DNA of 5,625 nucleotides from Sulfurovum sp. Lineage in GTDB: Bacteria > Campylobacterota > Campylobacteria > Campylobacterales > Sulfurovaceae. Where the stretch lies: contig DQVJ01000169.1 in assembly GCA_015661795.1 (NCBI GenBank), positions 1 to 5,625 of the forward strand, given 5' to 3'. The translations under genes and the position numbers were made by a program. Positions 1-5,294 of this stretch are shown piece by piece (positions within the stretch are counted from its first letter, which is position 1; each line of letters begins with the position of its first letter). Below the pieces are notes generated by a model, which ran no database searches, was not told the origin of the DNA, and saw nothing but the letters and a program-made list of their open reading frames with translations.

Positions 1-753
1 ACAGAACTTGAACTAAATCCTAAAGATACTGTCATAGTCTCAGGCATTGGTCAGGCATCTAAAACACCCTACTACATCGATACACATATGTTTAGCAGTC
101 TTCATGGACGGGCACTTCCTGTCGCCACCACACTCAAAGCTTCCAATCCTAGTCTAAACATCATAGCAGAAGGTGGGGATGGCGATATGTATGGTGAAGG
201 AGGTAATCATTTTATACATACCGTGAGGAGAAATCCAAATATAGTACACATCGTACACAATAACATGGTATATGGTCTCACCAAAGGTCAGGCTTCTCCT
301 ACCAGTCAAAGGGGTTTTGAGACTGGTGTTCAGGTAAAAGGTGTCACAAGTGAACCATTTAATCCTATCTCCGTTGCATTGGCTCTCAAGGCTGGATTTG
401 TGTCACGTGTCAATATAGGAAATTATGAACATGCAAAAACTGTACTTAAACAAGCATTTTTACACAAGGGGTATGCTTTGGTAGATATTTTTCAGCCTTG
501 TGTGGTTTTCAATAAGGTGAATACGCGTAAATGGTTTAACAGCAATACCCATGAACTTGAAAATGACCATGACAGCAGTAACCTCTCTATGGCAATGCAA
601 AAAGCATTGGAAGATGACCCAATACCCATTGGTATCTTCTACCAGTCACGATGTAACACATTTGAAGATAACTTTTATGGGGATGAAAAAAAAGCACTCT
701 TTGATGTAAGTCATGATATCAAGAAACTACAAGGTTTGTTTGAGGAATATTAG
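1..753 (+). CDS. 2-oxoacid:ferredoxin oxidoreductase, beta (TPP-binding) subunit, 5'-truncated
   Basis: This is the C-terminal 250 residues of the beta subunit of a 2-oxoacid:ferredoxin oxidoreductase. These cytoplasmic enzymes interconvert a 2-oxoacid plus CoA with an acyl-CoA plus CO2, using ferredoxin. The reading frame is open from base 1, and residues before the first in-frame ATG (88) already match the family (VIVSGIGQAS, then HGRALPVATTLKASNP), so the gene starts outside the window. The thiamine-diphosphate motif is clear: GDGD at 175-186 and the NN pair at 259-264, with about 25 residues between GDG and NN. It is followed by VYGLTKGQASPTS, typical of the 2-oxoglutarate-type (KorB/OorB-like) branch. 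The Cys in FQPCVVFN (499-501) corresponds to the conserved downstream iron-sulfur ligand; the N-terminal CxxC ligands would lie upstream of the window. The ending DPIPIGIFYQSR resembles two-subunit 2-oxoglutarate/2-oxoacid enzymes. The alpha subunit gene is expected just upstream (inference). Substrate specificity cannot be settled here. Confidence 0.93.
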   Translation, partial: TELELNPKDTVIVSGIGQASKTPYYIDTHMFSSLHGRALPVATTLKASNPSLNIIAEGGDGDMYGEGGNHFIHTVRRNPNIVHIVHNNMVYGLTKGQASPTSQRGFETGVQVKGVTSEPFNPISVALALKAGFVSRVNIGNYEHAKTVLKQAFLHKGYALVDIFQPCVVFNKVNTRKWFNSNTHELENDHDSSNLSMAMQKALEDDPIPIGIFYQSRCNTFEDNFYGDEKKALFDVSHDIKKLQGLFEEY

Positions 754-779
754 ACGAAATATATTGAAGTATTGGGGTA

Positions 780-808
780 TTGCTTATTTTTCTATATTCT
801 GATATAAT
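780..808 (+). promoter_or_regulatory. Sigma-70-type promoter for the helicase transcript
   Basis: The -35 candidate TTGCTT lies at 780-785 and a perfect TATAAT -10 at 803-808, separated by exactly 17 bp of T-rich DNA. The T-rich spacer is a common feature of epsilonproteobacterial promoters. Transcription would begin around 814-816, giving a 5' leader of roughly 205 nt before the helicase ATG at 1021. The -35 box matches the consensus only at TTG plus neighbouring T residues, while the -10 is ideal. The promoter sits 27 bp after the upstream stop codon, so the helicase is probably transcribed independently. Confidence 0.7.
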
Positions 809-814
809 TCCGAA

Positions 815-1020
815 CTTTTATGCAAGAGAGTACTAAACTCCTTTTACGAGATATATTTATCTCCTCTATTTCCACGCTTTGACGCGTAATAACCTTTAAT
901 GGTTAAAAGTTTGGTATCGATTTGCACAAAAGAGGGTTTAAACCTCTTGATACCATATCTTATTACAGATATACCCAAGACAGATATAACACCGAAAAAA
1001 TTTAATACAAAGATATACTC
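815..1020 (+). promoter_or_regulatory. Long structured 5' leader of the DEAD-box helicase mRNA
   Basis: About 205 nt separate the predicted transcription start from the helicase ATG, and the stretch is rich in inverted repeats. Visible hairpins are GAGT/ACTC (828-831 with 837-840), GAGATA/TATCTC with a 4-nt loop (848-853 with 858-863) and ACGC/GCGT (874-877 with 884-887). A larger bulged stem pairs 912-918 with 949-955 and 930-935 with 943-948. ATATCT (955-960) pairs with AGATAT (967-972) and could equally pair with the copies at 982-987 or 1011-1016. No T-run follows the big stem, so it does not look like an intrinsic terminator. Long leaders are known for cold-shock helicase genes such as E. 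coli csdA; a regulatory role here is inference. I do not recognise a known riboswitch class. Bases 754-779 before the promoter show nothing convincing. Confidence 0.5.
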
Positions 1021-2511
1021 ATGAAATTTTCAGATTTTAATTTAAAAGATACTATCCAAGCTGCTATAACTGAAGCTGGATTTACAGAACCATCACCGAT
1101 ACAAAGAGATGCTATTCCTCTCGTGTTAGAAGGTCATGATATGGTTGCACAGGCTCAAACTGGTACAGGTAAAACAGCAGCCTTTGGTCTACCAACCATG
1201 TCTATGATGAAAGCAGACGGAAGCGTAGAAGGACTTGTCATTGTTCCTACCCGTGAACTTGCTATGCAAGTGAGTGATGAGCTTTTCCGTTTTGGTAAAC
1301 TTTCGGGTCTTAAAACAGCTACAGTGTATGGTGGTACACCTTATGGTAAGCAAATAGACCGTATCAAGCAAGCATCCATTGTCGTTGCAACGCCAGGTCG
1401 TTTACAAGACCTTCTTATGTCAGGTAAAATCAAAATTAATCCTAAGTTTGTCATACTTGATGAAGCAGATGAGATGCTAGATATGGGTTTCCTCGATGAA
1501 ATCAAAAATATCTTTACCTACCTACCAAAAGAGCGTCAAACACTTCTGTTTTCAGCAACCATGCCAAATGCTATCCGTAAACTTGCAGAACAGATTTTGA
1601 AAAATCCTAAAACAGTTTCTATCACAAAATCAGAAAAAACCAATACCAAAATCACACAACTTTACTACGTGGTACAAGAAAGAGAAAGAGATGATGCTTT
1701 AGTAAGACTCATCGACTATAAAAACCCAGAAAAATGTATCATCTTCTGTCGTATGAAAAAAGAAGTAGATAGACTAGTCGCACATATGACAGCACAGGGC
1801 TTTAAAGTAAGCGGTCTTCATGGTGACATGGAACAAAAACAAAGAGAAGTAACCATACGTGCCTTTAAACAAGGTGGCATAGACATCTTCATCGCTACAG
1901 ATGTTGCTGCTCGTGGACTTGATGTAAACGATGTAACGCATGTTTTTAACTACCATATCCCTTTTGACTCTGAGTCTTATGTCCACCGTATCGGTCGTAC
2001 GGGTCGTGCGGGTAAAACAGGTGAGGCTATCACTCTTGTAAGCCCAAATGAGCTTAGAACTATTAAGAAGATAGAAAAAGATGTAGGAACTAAGATGGCT
2101 TCACAAGTCATCCCTACACGTATGGAAGTACAAAACAACCGTTCAGATGAACTCATAGCTAAGATAGCAGAGACAAAAGTAACTGACAAAGCCATTGAGC
2201 TTGTTAAAACACTACAACATGACCTTGACATCGTGACTATTGCTCACTTGTTAGCATCTATGATACAAAGTGAAAACTCAGTCAAAGGTAAAGACAACAT
2301 CGGTCTTGGTCTTGAAGAGATAGCACTACTTATGGAAAGAGCTATGACACAACGTGGTGGTGGCGGTGGTGGCCGTAACCGTAGACGTGGTGGTGGCGGT
2401 GGTGGATACCGTGGAAACCGTTCAGGTGGTGGCGGTAACCGTCATGGAAGAAATGGACGTTCTGGTGGTGGCCGTGACAGCCGTAATGGTGGACAAGGAA
2501 GTAGAAGTTAA
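1021..2511 (+). CDS. ATP-dependent DEAD-box RNA helicase with Arg/Gly-rich tail
   Basis: A complete 496-residue DEAD-box RNA helicase, expected to unwind or remodel RNA in the cytoplasm (ribosome assembly, RNA decay, cold adaptation). All core motifs are present in order: Q motif around residues 21-33 (F21, Q28), motif I AQTGTGKT (45-52), Ia PTRELA (76-81), Ib TPGRL (124-128), II DEAD (147-150), III SAT (178-180), IV near CIIFCR (239-244), V ATDVAARGLD (292-301) and VI HRIGRTGR (322-329). The region 332-443 is a helical linker. Residues 444-496 form a low-complexity tail of Gly, Arg, Asn and Ser, likely a nonspecific RNA-binding arm. There is no recognisable DbpA-type RNA-binding domain. The size and tail resemble the CsdA/RhlE-like enzymes of Campylobacterota; exact orthology is not assignable. 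The ATG at 1021 is the only sensible start, with the N-terminus F3/F6 fitting the family, yet no good Shine-Dalgarno precedes it. It is converging on the downstream operon. Confidence 0.97.
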   Translation: MKFSDFNLKDTIQAAITEAGFTEPSPIQRDAIPLVLEGHDMVAQAQTGTGKTAAFGLPTMSMMKADGSVEGLVIVPTRELAMQVSDELFRFGKLSGLKTATVYGGTPYGKQIDRIKQASIVVATPGRLQDLLMSGKIKINPKFVILDEADEMLDMGFLDEIKNIFTYLPKERQTLLFSATMPNAIRKLAEQILKNPKTVSITKSEKTNTKITQLYYVVQERERDDALVRLIDYKNPEKCIIFCRMKKEVDRLVAHMTAQGFKVSGLHGDMEQKQREVTIRAFKQGGIDIFIATDVAARGLDVNDVTHVFNYHIPFDSESYVHRIGRTGRAGKTGEAITLVSPNELRTIKKIEKDVGTKMASQVIPTRMEVQNNRSDELIAKIAETKVTDKAIELVKTLQHDLDIVTIAHLLASMIQSENSVKGKDNIGLGLEEIALLMERAMTQRGGGGGGRNRRRGGGGGGYRGNRSGGGGNRHGRNGRSGGGRDSRNGGQGSRS

Positions 2512-2525
2512 AAACTTTTACTTTT
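2505..2525 (+). terminator. Weak candidate terminator between convergent genes
   Basis: A short inverted repeat AAGTT/AACTT (2505-2509 with 2513-2517, 3-nt loop) overlaps the helicase stop codon and is followed by the T-rich stretch TTACTTTTA. With only 12 bp between the two convergent stop codons, this is the only place a stem followed by T residues can be seen for the plus strand. The stem is A/T-rich and only 5 bp, so termination would be inefficient. The minus strand lacks a good T-run after the same repeat. Confidence 0.25.
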
Positions 2526-3504
2526 ACCCTAATTCATTACGTGTACGTTCAATAAGTTCTTCTTTAGTTTCCTTAGTATCAAATACTATAGTAGAGAATT
2601 TAAATTCAACTTTATTTTGTGTCATAAAATCATGATTAATCAATGTTTCACGTATACGGTTTTCCAAGATTAAAGCATTTTGTTTATTAGTCTCAGGCAA
2701 TAAAATTGAAAATATATTTGAATCATATCTACATGCTACATCACTTGTACGTGTTAAAGATATAATTAATCCACCAAACATTTCAAAAACATGTTTTCGT
2801 ATTGATTTCCGTTCGGTTTCACTTACATTTATGTAAAGAGACAATATAGATAATGGCTCTTTTGTCCGTACTGATCTTGCACATAAAATATCGAGTTGTG
2901 ACATTAAATACTTTTTATTAAAAAGATTTGTTTCCAAATCATATATGGCATGCTTTTTAAGTTGGCTATCAATATACGCTCTGACAAAATAAATCAAAAT
3001 GATTGTAAACAACATCATTAACAATAGACTCAAATAAAAACTATTAATAATTTTATTTTGTTTTAAATAAACCATCTTCTCTACTATGATAGAAAAATGA
3101 TTGGTAGTATTCCAACATTTTACACCTTCACTGCGTAACACACTAAAATCGTTCTTATCTAGGAACTTTTTTATATCATTCCAACACATATTTATTTGAT
3201 AAAAGTCTTCCGAAAGTGTTTTAGTACCTATATAATAATTTGAATCATTATTTTGTGCAACCCATGATGATACTTGATTTAAAGCAGTATCAATCTTACT
3301 AAGATAAAAAGAATTTATCGTTATTTTAGGATCTAAGATAACAGCTTCTATCGCACCACCAATCCATGAGGATTGTCTCACTATTTTTGTATCTGATCGC
3401 ATCGTATCAAATGCATAATGAACAAAGGAAAAAACCAATGGTAAAATAAATACAATAGTGTAAAGTATCAGTGTTATTTTAAATGATTTCCATTCATGTC
3501 TCAT
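2524..3504 (-). CDS. Membrane protein with periplasmic sensor-like region and degenerate GGDEF domain
   Basis: A 326-residue protein with a membrane segment at about 10-30, an extracytoplasmic region of about 120 residues, a second membrane segment at about 153-174 and a C-terminal GGDEF-fold domain from about 188. The fold is recognised from DLETNLFNKKYL (canonical D-LTGL-NRRYF) and SDVACRYDSNIFSILLPET (canonical SDV-ARYGGDEFAILLPET). The signature GGDEF reads DSNIF (261-265), and the usual metal-binding DxD segment reads Y-I-N (224-226). Diguanylate cyclase activity is therefore not expected. The domain may bind a ligand or partner instead (inference). The outer region has two CWN tripeptides (C107, C130) that could form a disulfide if periplasmic. 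The start is supported by AAGGAT (3511-3516) six bases upstream. It follows the prepilin-like gene by 20 bp in the same direction, so they are likely co-transcribed. The gene is visibly more A/T-rich than the helicase. Confidence 0.85.
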   Translation of the reverse strand: MRHEWKSFKITLILYTIVFILPLVFSFVHYAFDTMRSDTKIVRQSSWIGGAIEAVILDPKITINSFYLSKIDTALNQVSSWVAQNNDSNYYIGTKTLSEDFYQINMCWNDIKKFLDKNDFSVLRSEGVKCWNTTNHFSIIVEKMVYLKQNKIINSFYLSLLLMMLFTIILIYFVRAYIDSQLKKHAIYDLETNLFNKKYLMSQLDILCARSVRTKEPLSILSLYINVSETERKSIRKHVFEMFGGLIISLTRTSDVACRYDSNIFSILLPETNKQNALILENRIRETLINHDFMTQNKVEFKFSTIVFDTKETKEELIERTRNELG

Positions 3505-3524
3505 TCAAGTATCCTTTTAGAATG

Positions 3525-3872
3525 TTAAAAGTTATATGTTTGAGCAAGATGCCCACCAATTTCATCTATATCGGCACAATAATTTTCTGCAGTTGCATCT
3601 ATAGTCACGATTAAACTTGCCCCATTTGTTGTTCGACTATAACATATCAAATCATCACAGGAACTAGAATAACCAACAGGTATATGTGTATTATGTACTA
3701 AATAATAGACACTTGATTCTTCAAGACATACCCCCATTTTAGACACTTCAACTGCTATATTTGCATCATCTCTGTTTGCAGATAATTTTGGTATTGCTGC
3801 ATAAGACAATATGCCAATAATAACAATGACTACTATTAATTCAAGCTGTGTAAATCCATCTCTAATATCCAA
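3525..3872 (-). CDS. Type IV/type II prepilin-like protein (pseudopilin), TTG start
   Basis: A 115-residue protein with a class III (prepilin peptidase) signal. The first residues are short and polar (MDIRDG, the M from TTG), followed by FTQLELIVVIVIIGILSYAAIP, split here by the cut between G6 and F7. Glu at mature position 5 and the long hydrophobic helix are as in type IV pilins and type II secretion pseudopilins. The globular part is small (about 90 residues) and contains four Cys (in MGVC, SSSC, LIC and NYC), which could form disulfides. The TTG at 3872 is chosen because GAGGAG (3879-3884) sits six bases upstream and yields a normal six-residue leader. An in-frame TTG at 3902 would give a 16-residue leader without a ribosome-binding site. 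Unusually, the residue before the cleavage Gly is Asp and the leader is net acidic, whereas most leaders are basic. It is the first gene of an operon with the degenerate-GGDEF protein. No assembly ATPase or secretin is in the window, so which machine it joins is unknown. Confidence 0.85.
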   Translation of the reverse strand: MDIRDGFTQLELIVVIVIIGILSYAAIPKLSANRDDANIAVEVSKMGVCLEESSVYYLVHNTHIPVGYSSSCDDLICYSRTTNGASLIVTIDATAENYCADIDEIGGHLAQTYNF

Positions 3873-3878
3873 AGCTAT

Positions 3879-3884
3879 CTCCTC
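3879..3884 (-). promoter_or_regulatory. Shine-Dalgarno that fixes the prepilin TTG start
   Basis: On the minus strand this reads GAGGAG, six bases before the TTG at 3872-3870. It selects the internal TTG over the longer in-frame option at 3902 and produces a leader of normal prepilin length. Confidence 0.75.
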
Positions 3885-4041
3885 TGCTGAGTATAAAATC
3901 AAAAATTATGATACTATTGTATTACTTTTATCTATATTAATATGAACAGACACATTAAAATTTAAAACTAAAGTGATGTATTAGTTTTCCTTGCTTTATG
4001 TCAATTTCATCTTTATGTATTTCCGTTATGATATAGTTAAA
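3885..4041. promoter_or_regulatory. Divergent intergenic control region between prepilin operon and nnrS-like gene
   Basis: This very A/T-rich stretch must hold promoters for both directions. Toward the minus strand, a TACAAT-like -10 lies at 3916-3921, but its best -35 (TTCATA) is 19 bp away, so it is weak. A perfect 10-bp palindrome ATATTAATAT occupies 3934-3943, a possible operator but also easily a chance event in such A/T-rich DNA. No sigma-54 (GG-N10-GC) element was seen. No small gene with a ribosome-binding site was found here. Confidence 0.35.
4005..4037 (+). promoter_or_regulatory. Candidate promoter for the NnrS-family gene
   Basis: Overlapping -10-like boxes TATGAT (4027-4032) and TATAGT (4032-4037) lie just upstream of the AAGGAG site. 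TTTCAT at 4005-4010 is a possible -35 for the first box at 16 bp spacing. If the second box is used, the 5' untranslated region would be only about 10 nt, which is short, so the first box or a site further upstream is preferred. The assignment is tentative. Confidence 0.3.
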
Positions 4042-4047
4042 AAGGAG
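4042..4047 (+). promoter_or_regulatory. Shine-Dalgarno that fixes the NnrS-family start
   Basis: AAGGAG lies six bases before the ATG at 4054. It selects this start over an upstream in-frame TTG at 3991, which would add 21 residues with no family similarity and lacks a ribosome-binding site. Confidence 0.85.
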
Positions 4048-4053
4048 TCATTA

Positions 4054-5241
4054 ATGTCTATACAATTTTCCGAAAAACCTCAAAAAAACTACTTTCTATC
4101 ACAACCCCATCAACCTTTTTTTGTGTTAGGTTTTATCAATGCCATTGTAACTATGCTTATTTTTATGCTCAGTTATAAAGGTATTGTATCGCTTACATTA
4201 GATGCTCCATCTTTCCATGCATATAGTCTGATTTTTATGCTCTTTACTCCAGTATTTTTGGCCTTTGTTTTCACCACATTTCCTCGTTTTGCAGGTACTC
4301 CAGCTATAAAACAGTCTATTTATGTTGAAATTTTTTCACTTTTTGTTATAGGAAGTATATTATTTATTGCAGGAGCCTTGTTCAATGCATTCATTTATAA
4401 AACAGGAATGTTTCTTCTCCTTAGTGCACATGCTTGGGGCATTAAAATCCTTTTAGATATTTTTAAGAGTACAAAAATGGAAGATAAGTATGACCTCTTT
4501 TGGATACTGACAACAATGATATTTGGTGCAGTATCACATGCTCTATTTATTTTAGGAGTATTTTTTTCATTTTCCCTTCAAGGTTTTGCTACACAAATAG
4601 CTATTTATCTTTATATTTTTTTAGTAACATTCTCAGTAGCACAACGTATGGTACCGTTCTTTTCTCACTGTACAGTAGAAAAAAACAAATCTTTACTTAA
4701 AGTAGTCACCTTACTTTTAATCGTACGTATCTTTTTAGAACTCATCTACCCTCATCTCTCATTTTTAGCAGACATAACACTGGCTTTTGTCATAGGAAAA
4801 GAACTCTATAGATGGAAACTTCCTTTCCCAAACCCAAACCCCTTGCTCTGGATACTGCATATTTCACTTTTTTGGATACCTGTTGCATTTTTCTTGTCAG
4901 CTAGTGCAAACCTACTTTCACTACTTAAAGGCACACCTTTTTTACTGTTAGATATGCATACTTTGATGCTTGGCTTTGTCTTCACCATACTCATAGGTTT
5001 TGGGACACGTGTAACATTGGGGCACTCTGGCAATATGATGCAGGCTGACAAATGGGTGACTGGATTGTTTTATTTAACGCAAGTGGTGGTACTTGTGCGT
5101 ATTTTGGTTTCACTCATAGCGGCATTAGGATGGAACTTTATGATACTTTTTGACATCTCTGTAACTGTTTGGCTTTTGTTGTTTATTCTTTGGGCTGTGC
5201 GTTTCTTTGCTGTACTTATCAAAGGGAAAAAGTTAAGTTAA
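4054..5241 (+). CDS. nnrS: NnrS-family multi-spanning membrane protein
   Basis: A 395-residue, strongly hydrophobic protein with about 12 predicted membrane segments, matching the usual NnrS length of about 400. Family landmarks are visible in order: an N-terminal HQPFF (H19-F23, canonical HP-R-FF), FHAYS at H55, TTFPRFAG (74-81), RMVPFFS (198-204), H302 in HTLMLGF, and TRVTLGHSG (318-326, canonical TRVSLGHTG). The conserved His residues are candidate heme or copper ligands, as NnrS of Rhodobacter was reported to bind heme and copper. In other bacteria NnrS is induced by nitric oxide and protects against NO or nitrosative stress, partly by limiting damage from dinitrosyl-iron complexes; its exact reaction is not established. 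Here it stands alone, with no nitric-oxide reductase or Crp/Fnr-type regulator gene visible, so the link to NO is inferred from family only. It is divergent from the prepilin operon and followed by a separately promoted phosphatase gene. Confidence 0.9.
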   Translation: MSIQFSEKPQKNYFLSQPHQPFFVLGFINAIVTMLIFMLSYKGIVSLTLDAPSFHAYSLIFMLFTPVFLAFVFTTFPRFAGTPAIKQSIYVEIFSLFVIGSILFIAGALFNAFIYKTGMFLLLSAHAWGIKILLDIFKSTKMEDKYDLFWILTTMIFGAVSHALFILGVFFSFSLQGFATQIAIYLYIFLVTFSVAQRMVPFFSHCTVEKNKSLLKVVTLLLIVRIFLELIYPHLSFLADITLAFVIGKELYRWKLPFPNPNPLLWILHISLFWIPVAFFLSASANLLSLLKGTPFLLLDMHTLMLGFVFTILIGFGTRVTLGHSGNMMQADKWVTGLFYLTQVVVLVRILVSLIAALGWNFMILFDISVTVWLLLFILWAVRFFAVLIKGKKLS

Positions 5242-5267
5242 TATAAATACGCAGAATTAGATATAAT
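5238..5267 (+). promoter_or_regulatory. Sigma-70-type promoter for the HAD phosphatase gene
   Basis: A perfect TATAAT (5262-5267), preceded by AGA, has a candidate -35 TTAATA at 5238-5243 with an 18-bp spacer. The -35 overlaps the stop codon of the NnrS-family gene. Transcription would start near 5273-5275, giving an untranslated region of about 20 nt before the ATG at 5295. Read-through from the upstream gene remains possible because no terminator is seen between them. Confidence 0.5.
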
Positions 5268-5294
5268 GCACCCAATAAAGTACTAGAGAGAAAC

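Noticed and set aside
88..753. ATG at 88 as the true start of the first gene
   Set aside because: Family-typical sequence continues upstream of it to base 1, and the frame has no stop, so the gene is truncated by the window edge.
767..792. Intrinsic terminator after the oxidoreductase beta subunit (AAGTA/TGCTT stem followed by ATTTTTCT)
   Set aside because: The stem is only 5 bp with a G-T pair and a 9-nt loop, and it overlaps the -35 region of the next promoter; too weak to annotate.
1977..2231. Minus-strand ORF inside the helicase gene
   Set aside because: It is antisense to conserved helicase motif VI and the linker and has no family similarity.
2355..2500. Glycine-codon repeats as a DNA repeat or CRISPR-like element
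   Set aside because: They are in-frame low-complexity codons of the helicase tail without regular spacers.
2354..2635. Plus-strand ORF overlapping the helicase tail and extending past its stop
   Set aside because: It is a frame-shifted reading of the GGT/GGC-rich tail (runs of Val/Val-Ala) and then antisense to the degenerate-GGDEF gene; no ribosome-binding site.
3873..3902. Longer prepilin start (TTG at 3902)
   Set aside because: It would place the GAGGAG site inside the coding region and lacks its own ribosome-binding site; the internal TTG gives a normal leader length.
3991..4053. N-terminal extension of the NnrS-family protein from the TTG at 3991
   Set aside because: A strong AAGGAG six bases before ATG 4054 lies within the extension, and the extra residues do not resemble the family.
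4806..5051. Minus-strand ORF inside the NnrS-family gene
   Set aside because: It is a shadow of a conserved membrane-protein coding region; no ribosome-binding site or recognisable domain.
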